Notes: generated by a model from the sequence alone, not told the origin. DNA of 10,724 nt from Clostridia bacterium (GCA_017547865.1 JAFYOA010000337.1:1-10724), one strand, 5' to 3'; positions 1 to 7,370 are shown, counted from the stretch's first letter. Translations and numbers: made by a program.

Positions 1-627
1 TTCGAGCCTTCCACCGTCGGTCTGCACGGCCTGCGCCAGAGCAACTTTAAGGGCGGCTACAACGTGGCCATCGTGGGCGGCGGCACCATCGGCCTGTTCA
101 CCATGCAGTGGGCCAAAATTCTGGGTGCCCGCAACGTGGCTGTGTTTGATATCAGCAACGAACGCCTGGAAATCGCCAAAAAACTGGGCGCCGATGTGGT
201 CTTCAACACCGGCGATGCCGACTATATGCAGAAGGCCAAGGAATTCACCGGCGGCAAGGGTTTTGAATATTGCTACGAAACCGCCGGCCAGAACATTACC
301 CAGGGCATCTGCTTTGAACTGGCTGCCAACAAGGCCACCGTGTGCTTCATCGGCACTGCTTCCAAAGACGTGACCTTCAACTGGAAGCAGTTTGAACTGA
401 TGAACCGCAAGGAATTCTATCTCACCGGTTCCTGGATGAGCTACAGCGCTCCCTTCCCGGGCGAAGAATGGACCATGACCGCCGAATGCTTCTCCAACGG
501 CAAGCTGAAGTACGATCCTTCCATGGTGTACAAGACCTTCCCCATGGAAAAAGCCTGGGATGCCTTTGAAATGTACCTGACCCCCGGTGCTGTAAAGGGC
601 AAGCTGATGCTGGTAAACGAAGACTGA
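1..627 (+). CDS. Zinc-type alcohol/polyol dehydrogenase, galactitol-1-phosphate 5-dehydrogenase-like (C-terminal part)
   Basis: This is the last 208 codons of a medium-chain dehydrogenase; the reading frame is open from base 1, so the start and the N-terminal zinc-binding half (roughly 135-140 residues in this family) lie upstream. The visible part begins with EPSTVGLHGLR, the end of the catalytic domain, then enters the Rossmann fold with VGGGTIG at fragment residues 25-31. An aspartate follows at the end of the second strand (AVFD, D50), which usually indicates NAD rather than NADP. The later segment GSWMSYSAPFPGEEW resembles the GSWMNYSSPWPGQEW region I recall from GatD, so a polyol-phosphate or related sugar-alcohol dehydrogenase is likelier than a simple alcohol dehydrogenase. 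It is 18 nt upstream of an aldo/keto reductase and in an operon with a GatY-type aldolase, consistent with polyol or ketose breakdown. The exact substrate is inference. No promoter is visible. Confidence 0.85.
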   Translation, partial: FEPSTVGLHGLRQSNFKGGYNVAIVGGGTIGLFTMQWAKILGARNVAVFDISNERLEIAKKLGADVVFNTGDADYMQKAKEFTGGKGFEYCYETAGQNITQGICFELAANKATVCFIGTASKDVTFNWKQFELMNRKEFYLTGSWMSYSAPFPGEEWTMTAECFSNGKLKYDPSMVYKTFPMEKAWDAFEMYLTPGAVKGKLMLVNED

Positions 628-645
628 GAAAAAGAGGACGAGCGT

Positions 646-1701
646 ATGCCTGCTTTTTGTATGACCCCCGATGCGGTGAACCCGGCCAGCGTGCCGCAGA
701 AGACCCTGTATACCGGCGCCAAGCTGCCGATGGTGGGCATTGGCACCTTTGGTTCCGATCGTTTTTCCAACGAAGAGATCGCCGCTGCCGTGTACGATGC
801 GATTCACAGCGGTTACCGTTTTGTGGATTGCGCTGCCTGCTATGGCAACGAAAAAGAAATTGGCGAAGTGCTGCAGAAAGTGCAGGCGGAAGGCCTTCCC
901 CGCGAAGAGCTCTTCATCATGTCCAAGGTGTGGAACGATAAGCACGCCCCGGAGGATGTGATCGCTGCCTGCAAAAAGACGCTTTCTGACCTGCAGCTGG
1001 ATTATCTGGATTGCTACCTTGTGCATTGGCCGTTCCCCAATTACCATGCCCCGGGCTGCGATGGCGATGCCCGCAACCCCGATTCCCGCCCGTACATTCA
1101 CGAGGAATTTATGGCCACCTGGCGTGCTATGGAGCAGCTGGTGGAAATGGGCCTGGTGCGGCACATCGGTACTTCCAATGTCACCATTCCCAAAATGGAA
1201 ATGATTTTGCGGGATGCCCATATCAAGCCCGCCGTAAACGAAATGGAACTGCACCCTTGTTTCCAGCAGGGTGAATTGTTCCAGTACTGCGTGGATCATG
1301 GGGTACAGCCCATCGGTTTCTGCCCCATTGGTTCTCCCAAGCGGCCGGACCGCGACAAGACCGAAACGGACCTGGTGGACACCGACGATCCCATTGTGAA
1401 GAAGATCGCCGCGGCCCACGGGGTGCACCCGGCGGTCATCTGCGTAAAGTGGGCGGTTGCCCGCGGCCAGGTGCCCATTCCGTTCTCTGTGCACCACAAT
1501 AATTATGTAAGCAACCTGCGCTGTGCCACCGAGGACCCGCTGACCATTGAAGAACTGGAAGAGCTGAAAAGCGTGGACCGCAATTGCCGGCTGATCAAAG
1601 GCCAGGTATTTTTGTGGCAGGGCGCCGGCGATTGGCTGGACCTGTGGGATGTGGACGGAACCATTCCCGGCTGGAACGGCTACGAAAGAAAATATAAGTA
1701 A
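646..1701 (+). CDS. Aldo/keto reductase
   Basis: A 351-residue NAD(P)H-dependent oxidoreductase of the AKR superfamily, a cytoplasmic (beta/alpha)8 barrel that interconverts carbonyls and alcohols. The catalytic tetrad is complete: D61 and Y66 in FVDCAACYGNE, K94 in IMSKVWN and H127 in YLVHWPFP. The family signatures GIGTFGS (31-37), IGTSN and the C-terminal cofactor-binding stretch with IPFSVHHNN are also present. The ATG at 646 follows an AGAGGA ribosome binding site at 633-638. A second in-frame ATG five codons later is possible, but the barrel begins only around residue 20 either way. The C-terminus extends beyond the barrel with a Trp/Asp-rich tail (LWDVDGTIPGW). It sits between the GatD-like dehydrogenase and the class II aldolase, with short spacers of 18 and 13 nt, so all three are probably one transcript. 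The likely job is reduction of a sugar or sugar-derived aldehyde; the substrate is not readable from sequence. Confidence 0.93.
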   Translation: MPAFCMTPDAVNPASVPQKTLYTGAKLPMVGIGTFGSDRFSNEEIAAAVYDAIHSGYRFVDCAACYGNEKEIGEVLQKVQAEGLPREELFIMSKVWNDKHAPEDVIAACKKTLSDLQLDYLDCYLVHWPFPNYHAPGCDGDARNPDSRPYIHEEFMATWRAMEQLVEMGLVRHIGTSNVTIPKMEMILRDAHIKPAVNEMELHPCFQQGELFQYCVDHGVQPIGFCPIGSPKRPDRDKTETDLVDTDDPIVKKIAAAHGVHPAVICVKWAVARGQVPIPFSVHHNNYVSNLRCATEDPLTIEELEELKSVDRNCRLIKGQVFLWQGAGDWLDLWDVDGTIPGWNGYERKYK

Positions 1702-1714
1702 ACAGGAGAATAAT

Positions 1715-2563
1715 ATGCCTTTAGTTACATCCAAAGAAATGCTGCTGAAAGCCCAGGAAGGCCACTACGCCATTGGCGCTTTCAACGTAGAAAATATGGA
1801 AATGGTGCAGGCGGTGCTGGAAGCCGCCACCGAGCTGAACGCCCCGGTGATTCTGCAGACCACTTCTTCCACCGTAAAATACGCCGGGCTGCCCATGTAC
1901 TATGCCAACGGTGCTGCCCGCGCCAACATGGCCCCTGTGCCCGCTGCCATGCACCTGGACCACGGCAACAGCTTTGAGCTTGCCATGCAGGCCCTGCGGG
2001 TGGGGTACACCTCCATTATGATCGATGGTTCCCATTACAGCTTTGAAGAAAACGTTGCCCTGACCAAAGCGGTGGCCGATGCCTGCAATCCCTCCGGTGT
2101 TCCTGTGGAAGCCGAACTGGGCATGGTGGGCGGCAAAGAAGATGACATGGAAGCCGAAAAGGATATTTACACCAACCCCGACCAGGCCAGGGAATTCGTG
2201 GAGCGCACCGGCATTTCTTCTCTTGCGGTGGCCATTGGCACCGCCCACGGTGTGTACACTGCCGAACCTCGTCTGGATGTGGAGCGCCTTTCGCAGATTC
2301 GCGCCAAGGTGGATGTGCCGCTGGTGCTGCACGGTGCCTCCGGTCTCACCGATGAAGCGGTGCAGGAGTGCATTCGCCGCGGCATTTGCAAGGTGAATTT
2401 TGCCACCGAGCTGCGCCAGGCCTATACCAATGCAGTGCGTAAGGTGCTGGCCGAACAGCCCGATGCCTTTGACCCCAAGGTGTACGGCAAGGCCGGCCGC
2501 GAAGCTGTGAAGCAGCTGGTGATGAACCGCATTCTGGTGTGCGGCAGCGCCGGCAAAGCATAA
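1715..2563 (+). CDS. Class II tagatose/fructose-bisphosphate aldolase (GatY/KbaY type)
   Basis: A 282-residue metal-dependent aldolase that splits a ketose 1,6-bisphosphate into dihydroxyacetone phosphate and glyceraldehyde 3-phosphate. Class II landmarks are all present: HLDHG with D82 as the likely general acid and H83 as zinc ligand, E132 in VEAELG followed by GGKEDD, H178 in GTAHGVY, H206 in LVLHGASG, and the phosphate-binding region KVNFATEL at 226-233. GatY/KbaY proteins carry ATEL there, whereas the FbaA group usually has DTD, so tagatose-bisphosphate or a related ketose is favoured over glycolytic fructose bisphosphate. The ATG at 1715 was chosen because AGGAG at 1704-1708 stands just upstream and the protein start matches the family; the frame itself is open further upstream inside the reductase gene. 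It is the last gene of the operon, ending 7 bp before a hairpin terminator. No GatZ/KbaZ-type partner is seen in the window. Confidence 0.9.
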   Translation: MPLVTSKEMLLKAQEGHYAIGAFNVENMEMVQAVLEAATELNAPVILQTTSSTVKYAGLPMYYANGAARANMAPVPAAMHLDHGNSFELAMQALRVGYTSIMIDGSHYSFEENVALTKAVADACNPSGVPVEAELGMVGGKEDDMEAEKDIYTNPDQAREFVERTGISSLAVAIGTAHGVYTAEPRLDVERLSQIRAKVDVPLVLHGASGLTDEAVQECIRRGICKVNFATELRQAYTNAVRKVLAEQPDAFDPKVYGKAGREAVKQLVMNRILVCGSAGKA

Positions 2564-2570
2564 AGAATTG

Positions 2571-2606
2571 GCGGCGTTCCCGAACAGAGAGCGCCGCTGT
2601 TTTTTT
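2571..2606 (+). terminator. Intrinsic terminator after the aldolase gene, abutting the next ribosome binding site
   Basis: The arm 2571-2579 pairs with 2589-2597 over 9 bp, mostly G-C with one G-U pair, around a 9-nt loop. Seven Ts follow at 2600-2606. This has the form of a rho-independent terminator for the dehydrogenase-reductase-aldolase operon. It is unusual that the last T is directly followed by GGAGG (2607-2611), the ribosome binding site of the next gene, leaving no room for a promoter between terminator and start. Confidence 0.85.
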
Positions 2607-2618
2607 GGAGGAAACGCA

Positions 2619-3080
2619 ATGGCAAAAGCGATTTTGGTGTGCGGCAAAGTGTGCTGCGGCAAAACCACCTATACAAAAACATTGCAGAAAAACGGCGCCG
2701 TTCTGCTTTCCAGCGATGAACTGATGCGCCTGCTGTTCGATGAATATTTGGGCGACCGCCACGATGTGATGGCACAGCGGGTGAACGACTACCTATACCA
2801 AAAATCGCTGGAACTGCTGGCTGCCGGGGTAGATGTGGTGCTGGACTGGGGCTTTTGGACGAAGGCCGGACGGGAAGCCGCTTTGAACTTTTACAGAGAG
2901 CGCGGCTTTGCCGCTGAACTGCACTACCTGGAAGTGGACGACGAAACCTGGCGGCAGCGTATAGAAAAGCGCAACGCCAACCGTGGGCCGTTCGATTATT
3001 ACGTGGACGACGGTCTGCGGGAAAAGTGCCTTTCCCGCTTTGAAGTGCCGGAAGATGCCGATGTGTGGATAAAAGCATAA
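2619..3080 (+). CDS. Small P-loop ATPase/kinase (COG0645-like predicted kinase)
   Basis: A 153-residue cytoplasmic nucleotide-binding protein. A Walker A loop lies at residues 9-17 (GKVCCGKTT) right after the first strand. It is followed by SSDELMRLLFDEYLG, which resembles the substrate/metal-contacting region of small-molecule kinases and zeta-toxin-like phosphotransferases, and by a second strand ending in LDWGFW. A basic stretch, WRQRIEKRNANR, fits an ATP lid near residues 113-124. Bacterial relatives are generally annotated as AAA-family ATPases or predicted kinases without a known substrate. The ATG at 2619 has GGAGG seven bases upstream; an upstream in-frame alternative would start inside the terminator hairpin and is unlikely. 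The gene lies behind a terminator, so it is expressed either by readthrough from the sugar operon or from a promoter inside the aldolase gene. No toxin or antitoxin partner is adjacent. Confidence 0.82.
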   Translation: MAKAILVCGKVCCGKTTYTKTLQKNGAVLLSSDELMRLLFDEYLGDRHDVMAQRVNDYLYQKSLELLAAGVDVVLDWGFWTKAGREAALNFYRERGFAAELHYLEVDDETWRQRIEKRNANRGPFDYYVDDGLREKCLSRFEVPEDADVWIKA

Positions 3081-3081
3081 G

Positions 3082-3119
3082 AAAACACCCGAGGAGATCA
3101 CTCTCTTCGGGTGCTTTTT
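3082..3119. terminator. Bidirectional intrinsic terminator between convergent genes
   Basis: Positions 3086-3097 pair with 3102-3113 over 12 bp with one G-U pair and a four-base loop. T5 follows on the + strand (3115-3119), and an A4 run at 3082-3085 gives a U-tract on the - strand. It therefore can stop both the kinase gene (+) and the arabinofuranosidase operon (-). Confidence 0.87.
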
Positions 3120-3129
3120 GTTGAGAAGA

Positions 3130-4575
3130 TTAAAACTCAATGGCCATAATACCGGCTTTGGGAATGGTGATGGGCTGGCGGGGGTCCAGCGAGAAGGTCT
3201 GCACCTGCACGGTGTTGGGCTCTTCAAAGGTATTGTGAGCGTGCATGTCTTCGTGGGCCAGCAGTTTGGTGGTGGCGGCTGCGGGCAGTTCCACACCCAC
3301 GCTTGCCAGGGAGAAAACAGCATCTTCTTCGCAGGAAAGATTGCCCACGGTGACCAGCGTTTTGCCGTCTTTTACAGAGGCAGAAACCGTAAGGCTGCTG
3401 CCGAAGTCGTCGTTGTCTGTTACCACGGTCTCAATGCAGGCGGCGCCCTGGTGGCCCTTGAACAGATCGAACACATGGTAGGTGGGGGTAACGGTGAAGT
3501 TTTCGCCGCCGGCGAGGAAGAGGCAGTGAAGGTTATTCACTGTCTGGGCTACGTTGGCCATCTTTACCTTGTCGCAGTGGCGGTTGAAGATGTGCAGCGT
3601 AAGAGCGGTGACCATGGCATCGCGCATGGTGCTCTGCTGTTCAAACAGGTTGTAGCCCTTGCTGGGGCCGGAACCATCCGGATGCCAGCAGCCCCATTCG
3701 TCCACCACAAGGCCGCATTTTTCCTGCATGCCGTGGCCGCAAATAATGGCCCAGTTGCGCAGAATGATCTCTTCCATCTTCTGTGCCTGCTGCAGCTGCT
3801 TATACCATTCTTCGGTGGTAAAGGTCAGCGGGTCGCCGGCTTTTCCGCAGTAATAGTGCATGGCAAAGCCGTTCACCAGCTTTTCAGAGGCTTTCAGGCC
3901 CGGCATCACACCATGGGTCCAGGCGTAGTCGGGGCCGTTGCTGCCGCAAACGAACAGCTGGACATCCGGCGCGGCGTTGTGCATCAGTTCCGCAAAGCGG
4001 CGGTATTCATCGGTATAAAACTCCGGGCGCATATTGCCGCCGCCGCCCCAGTTTTCGTTGCCCACGCCCCAGTAAGGAATATCGTAAGGCTCGGCGTGGC
4101 CATTTTCTTCACGTTCTTTGGCCAGCGTAGTGGTGCCGCGGGGAGAAAGGCAGTAGTCCATCCAGTTGCGGATATGCATGGGTGTTACAGAAGTGAGATT
4201 CGCTGCAAAATAGGGCTTAGCGCCGATCAGTTCGCACAGGCGCAGGAATTCATGGGTGCCCACGGCGTTGTCTTCCAGGCGGTTGTCCCAGGGGGTCCAC
4301 CAGTTGCGGCGCACCGGGCGGTTTTCGCCAATGCCGTCGCGCCAGTCGTAGGTTTCGGCAAAGCAGCCGCCGGGCCAGCGCAGCACAGGCGGGTGAATGG
4401 CCTTCAGCTTTTCCACCAGTTCCTTGCGGAAACCGCCGATGTTTGGAATATGGGAATCCTTGCCCACCCACAGGCCATCGTAAAACACGCCGCCGATCTG
4501 CTCAGAGAAATGGCCGTAAATTTCCGGTGCAATGGTGCCGATGGTTTTGGGGTGAACAAGATAGATCGTTTTCAT
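3130..4575 (-). CDS. GH51 alpha-L-arabinofuranosidase, intracellular
   Basis: A 481-residue glycoside hydrolase that removes terminal alpha-L-arabinofuranosyl groups from arabino-oligosaccharides with retention of configuration. GH51 marks are clear: EIYGHFSEQIGG near the N-terminus, the substrate-binding loop LRWPGGCFAETYDWRDGIG at 65-83, the acid/base glutamate E174 in GVGNENWGGGG, the nucleophile E293 in VVDEWGCW, and ANVAQTVNNLH at 340-350. A beta-sandwich C-terminal domain follows from about residue 360. Length is close to the usual ~500. There is no signal peptide, so it should act on imported oligosaccharides. The ATG has AGGAGGT seven bases upstream. It is the last gene of a four-gene minus-strand operon, 27 nt behind the serine hydrolase, and ends at the bidirectional terminator. 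No sugar transporter or other hemicellulase accompanies it. Activity on arabinosides is strongly expected; chain specificity cannot be told. Confidence 0.92.
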   Translation of the reverse strand: MKTIYLVHPKTIGTIAPEIYGHFSEQIGGVFYDGLWVGKDSHIPNIGGFRKELVEKLKAIHPPVLRWPGGCFAETYDWRDGIGENRPVRRNWWTPWDNRLEDNAVGTHEFLRLCELIGAKPYFAANLTSVTPMHIRNWMDYCLSPRGTTTLAKEREENGHAEPYDIPYWGVGNENWGGGGNMRPEFYTDEYRRFAELMHNAAPDVQLFVCGSNGPDYAWTHGVMPGLKASEKLVNGFAMHYYCGKAGDPLTFTTEEWYKQLQQAQKMEEIILRNWAIICGHGMQEKCGLVVDEWGCWHPDGSGPSKGYNLFEQQSTMRDAMVTALTLHIFNRHCDKVKMANVAQTVNNLHCLFLAGGENFTVTPTYHVFDLFKGHQGAACIETVVTDNDDFGSSLTVSASVKDGKTLVTVGNLSCEEDAVFSLASVGVELPAAATTKLLAHEDMHAHNTFEEPNTVQVQTFSLDPRQPITIPKAGIMAIEF

Positions 4576-4602
4576 AACAGAACCTCCTTGGGGTCGGTTA
4601 TT

Positions 4603-6066
4603 TTATTCTGTGAACTGCCCGGAGAATGCGCCGTTGTAGCCCACAAAGGCCATGCCGTCCAGCAGGCCTTCGCTGCCGTTGCGCATGATCATAGTGATGG
4701 CGTCGTCTTCAAAGCAGAAGCCGATCTCCAGCGGGGCAGGGGCATCGCCGATGACATAGGTGCACAGCTGCAGGTGGCGTTCGGTGTGCCACCCGGCAGA
4801 GGAAATGGCAGGCATGCCATCGAAGGTGTGCTGTACCTGCTTGCCATAGCCGAAAGGAATGGCATAATGGCCAAAGCCGGTGCGCTCGTATTCAAAGGTG
4901 CCGCCGTCTTCCGTAAAGGTGAATCGGCAGGTGGTGATACCGGCGCGGTTTTCGTCCATGGTGTACCAGCGGCCGGTCTCAAAGGGAATCTCTTCCGGCT
5001 TTTTGGCATCGCCCTCGGCGGTGATGACCTGCAGAGAAGTCAGGCGGCGGGCAAGCGCTTCGCTGGCCTCCGGGTCTTCCGGCAGAGGAGTATCGGAGAG
5101 ATTGTCGTAGATCTGATCCCACAAAGATGTGAAGATCCGGTGGTAACCGTCGGAAATCAGCTGATTGTCTCCGTTGACCACCACCACAAGGTCACGGTCC
5201 GGCAGGCAAACGGCCACCTGTGCGCCCATGCCCAAAAAGCTGAAACCATTGTGGCTGCAGCGCCAAATTTGGTAACCGTAGCCCTGGCGCTGGTCCGGCC
5301 AGCGGGCAGAGGCAAGGTTGTTTTCCTGCTGTTTGGCGGTGGCTTCCCGAATGTATTCGGCGGGAACCAGCTGCTTGCCTTCCCACACACCGCCGTTCAG
5401 GCACAGCTGTGCCACCTTGGCAAGGTCGCGCGGGGTGCAGATGAAACCGGCACCGCCCCAGGCAATGCCCGTGGGCAGCATGGCGCTGTGGATCCCTTCG
5501 GAACATTCCATGGGAGTGAACAGGCGTTCATAGAGGAATTCGAGGATGGTTTTGCCGGTGAGTTTTTCCACCAGCGCGCTGAGTACGGTGGCGTTGGTGG
5601 TTTCGTATACAAACACGGTGCCCGGGCGGCGGCAGGGCGGGCAGGTAAAGAAGGTGCGCACCCAGTCGTCGTCTTTGACCACCTTGTAGGCAGAGGTATT
5701 GTGCGGCGAGGTCATTTTCAGCATATCCCGAATGGTGGTGGCGGCAATGTAGGGGTGAACATCGGCCGGCACCTTTTCGGGCCAGTGATCCACGATTTTA
5801 TCGTCGAGAGAGAGTTTGCCTTCGCCCGCCAGAATACCGATGGCCAAAGAGACAAACGATTTTGAAATGGAGAAGATACGATGCTGGGTATCGGCAGTGA
5901 AGGGGGCATAGTAGCCTTCTGCCAGCAGCTTGCCATAGCGCAGAATCTGCACCGAATGAACGACCACCCGCTTGTTATCCAGTTCATCCAAAAAAGCAAG
6001 GATCGCCCGGGAAGAAAGGCCTGCCTGTTCCGGCAGAATATGCTCAAACGGTTTATTGAACTGCAT
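4603..6066 (-). CDS. Serine hydrolase, class C beta-lactamase fold
   Basis: A 487-residue protein of the beta-lactamase/penicillin-binding-protein-like family (COG1680), whose members include esterases, peptidases and amidases. The nucleophile motif SISK places S66 and K69 as catalytic serine and lysine. The second motif is Y154-E-T (VYETTNATV), where many relatives have Y-x-N. The third region is GFSFLGMGAQ around 274-283, with the family's typical GYGYQIW strand before it and DRDLVVVVNGDN after it. The catalytic domain takes about residues 1-325, and a mostly beta C-terminal domain of about 150 residues follows. There is no signal peptide or lipobox, so a cell-wall role is unlikely and a cytoplasmic esterase or amidase is more plausible. 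The ribosome binding site AAGGAG lies eight bases before the ATG. Placement between a putative cyclase and an arabinofuranosidase suggests removal of an acyl or amide substituent from an imported sugar compound; that is inference. Confidence 0.85.
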   Translation of the reverse strand: MQFNKPFEHILPEQAGLSSRAILAFLDELDNKRVVVHSVQILRYGKLLAEGYYAPFTADTQHRIFSISKSFVSLAIGILAGEGKLSLDDKIVDHWPEKVPADVHPYIAATTIRDMLKMTSPHNTSAYKVVKDDDWVRTFFTCPPCRRPGTVFVYETTNATVLSALVEKLTGKTILEFLYERLFTPMECSEGIHSAMLPTGIAWGGAGFICTPRDLAKVAQLCLNGGVWEGKQLVPAEYIREATAKQQENNLASARWPDQRQGYGYQIWRCSHNGFSFLGMGAQVAVCLPDRDLVVVVNGDNQLISDGYHRIFTSLWDQIYDNLSDTPLPEDPEASEALARRLTSLQVITAEGDAKKPEEIPFETGRWYTMDENRAGITTCRFTFTEDGGTFEYERTGFGHYAIPFGYGKQVQHTFDGMPAISSAGWHTERHLQLCTYVIGDAPAPLEIGFCFEDDAITMIMRNGSEGLLDGMAFVGYNGAFSGQFTE

Positions 6067-6092
6067 GGGATCATCTCCTTTTGTTTATGCAA

Positions 6093-6665
6093 TTATTCGT
6101 CGGCCAGCAGCACCGCACGGGTAAAGGTGGCCTCCACGCCGTCCATCTTCAGGGGGAAAGCGATGAGGGTGTAGTCACCGTCCGGGGCGTTGGAAAGATC
6201 CAGGCCTTCCAGCACGGCAATGTTGCGGCCCAAAATGGAACGATGGGCTTCCACGTTGCCGATGGTCTGGGAATCGGTGCCCACCAGAATGATACCGGCT
6301 TCCTGCAGGGCGGGGCCGCTTTCTTCGGTGAAGAAGCCTTTGGCATGGCCGCGCAGCAGCAGGCGGGTGCAGCCGGGCTTGATCAGAGCCTTGGTCTGCT
6401 CACCGGTGAGATCGCCTTCGGCGGTCACTACGGTGCAGGGGCCGTAAAACAGCTCCAGGGGAAGCGCCTCCATGGTGCAGCCGTCGGCCACAAAATGATA
6501 GGGGGCATCCAGGTGGGTGGCGGCGTGGCTGCCGCTGGTCAGCACGGTAAAGTTGCACTCGCTGCCTTCCACGCCAATGTGCTTTTTCCAATCAATTACA
6601 GGAGAAGGATCGCCGGGGTATACATCGGCAGAGAACATTTCTTTGGAAATATCGATGATCTTCAT
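6093..6665 (-). CDS. Cyclase family protein (kynurenine formamidase-like metal hydrolase)
   Basis: A 190-residue protein of the PF04199-type 'putative cyclase' family, which includes kynurenine formamidase and several amide or lactone hydrolases. The metal site is visible as SGSHAATHLDAPYHF: H47, H51 and D53 are the expected ligands, with H57 following. Other family features are the N-terminal IDISKEM and YPGDPSP segments, GTDSQTIG at 129-136 and an acidic LEGLDL stretch. Length is normal for the bacterial members (about 200). AAAGGA stands eight bases before the ATG. It begins 15 nt after the nucleosidase gene and is followed 26 nt later by the serine hydrolase, so it is operonic with both. 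No other tryptophan-degradation gene is nearby, so true kynurenine formamidase activity is doubtful and the substrate should be left open. It should be cytoplasmic. Confidence 0.87.
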   Translation of the reverse strand: MKIIDISKEMFSADVYPGDPSPVIDWKKHIGVEGSECNFTVLTSGSHAATHLDAPYHFVADGCTMEALPLELFYGPCTVVTAEGDLTGEQTKALIKPGCTRLLLRGHAKGFFTEESGPALQEAGIILVGTDSQTIGNVEAHRSILGRNIAVLEGLDLSNAPDGDYTLIAFPLKMDGVEATFTRAVLLADE

Positions 6666-6680
6666 ACAGCTCGTCCTTTC

Positions 6681-7370
6681 TTACAGCAGCGGAATGACTT
6701 TTTCCAGCAGCTGCTGGGATTTCACGGCGCTTTCCCGGGCAAAGGTCATAAAGTCCACGCTGCCCTCGTCGTTGGCGTTGTCAGAGATCGCACGCAGCAC
6801 GGTGAACGGCACGTTGTTCAGGTAGCACACGTGGCCAATGCTGCCGCCTTCCATTTCGCAGGCCATGGCACCAAAGAGACGGTTCAGCTCCAGGGTAAAG
6901 GCGCCGTCGGCTACAAATTTATCGCCGGTGGCAATGCAGCCGCTGTGCACGGTGCCGCTGTAAATGGCCGGGGCCTCTTTGCACACGGTGGCAGACATGG
7001 CTTCGTCGCAGGGAATTTCCACCTGGTTGATGCGGGGCAAATATGCCAGTGGCTCGCCCATGGCGGTGGTGTCAAAATCGTACTGCACCACGTGGGTGGC
7101 CACCACCAGGTCGCCAATGTGCACGTTGGGGCCAATGCCGCCGGCTACGCCAATGTTGATGACCTTATCCGGGTGGTATTCCAGAATCAACGCCTGGGCA
7201 CACATGGCGGCGTTCACTTTGCCGGCGCCGCACTGCACCACCACACAGGGTACCCCGGCCAGTTCGCCCTGGGTAAAGTCCATACCGGCTACGGTGCGTA
7301 CCTGGGTGTTGGTCATGCGGGCAACAATATTTTCAACTTCCATTTGCATGGCGCCAATAATTCCGATCAT
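6681..7370 (-). CDS. mtnN: 5'-methylthioadenosine/S-adenosylhomocysteine nucleosidase
   Basis: A 229-residue cytoplasmic nucleosidase that splits adenine from methylthioadenosine, S-adenosylhomocysteine and 5'-deoxyadenosine, detoxifying products of SAM-dependent reactions. The match to the family runs end to end: MIGIIGAMQMEVE with E11 (E12 in E. coli), the ribose/phosphorylase-fold loop INIGVAGGIG at 71-80, GDLVVATHVVQYDFD at 86-100, CEMEGGSIGHVC with E174, and RAISDNAND with the catalytic D197. The frame is open for 30 codons further upstream, but the ATG at 7370 was chosen because the protein start matches MTAN exactly and an AGAGG site lies just before it. It is first in a four-gene operon, directly downstream of a good sigma-A promoter. 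MTAN is normally a lone housekeeping gene or linked with methionine/SAM genes; heading an operon with hydrolases and an arabinofuranosidase is unusual. Confidence 0.95.
   Translation of the reverse strand: MIGIIGAMQMEVENIVARMTNTQVRTVAGMDFTQGELAGVPCVVVQCGAGKVNAAMCAQALILEYHPDKVINIGVAGGIGPNVHIGDLVVATHVVQYDFDTTAMGEPLAYLPRINQVEIPCDEAMSATVCKEAPAIYSGTVHSGCIATGDKFVADGAFTLELNRLFGAMACEMEGGSIGHVCYLNNVPFTVLRAISDNANDEGSVDFMTFARESAVKSQQLLEKVIPLL

Noticed and set aside
2531..2646. A 15-of-16 match, ATTyTGGTGTGCGGCA, at 2531-2546 and 2631-2646, exactly 100 bp apart around the terminator.
   Set aside because: In each gene it encodes I-L-V-C-G in frame (end of the aldolase, start of the kinase P-loop strand), so shared codon choice explains it better than a functional or mobile repeat.
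1721..2668. A 315-residue minus-strand open frame opposite the aldolase.
   Set aside because: The aldolase on the + strand has complete catalytic motifs and an AGGAG site; the opposite frame has neither.
2619..3080. Reading the small P-loop protein as a zeta-type toxin of a toxin-antitoxin pair.
   Set aside because: No small antitoxin gene precedes it; the segment between it and the aldolase is only a terminator and a ribosome binding site.
3118..5865. A 915-residue open frame on the + strand spanning most of the arabinofuranosidase and serine hydrolase genes.
   Set aside because: It is antisense to two well identified genes, has no ribosome binding site, crosses their boundary and encodes a His/Gly/Ala/Val/Phe-rich sequence typical of antisense frames in GC-biased genes.
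6093..6665. Assigning the cyclase-family gene as kynB (kynurenine formamidase).
   Set aside because: The metal motif only defines the broad family, and no other tryptophan-catabolism gene is present nearby.
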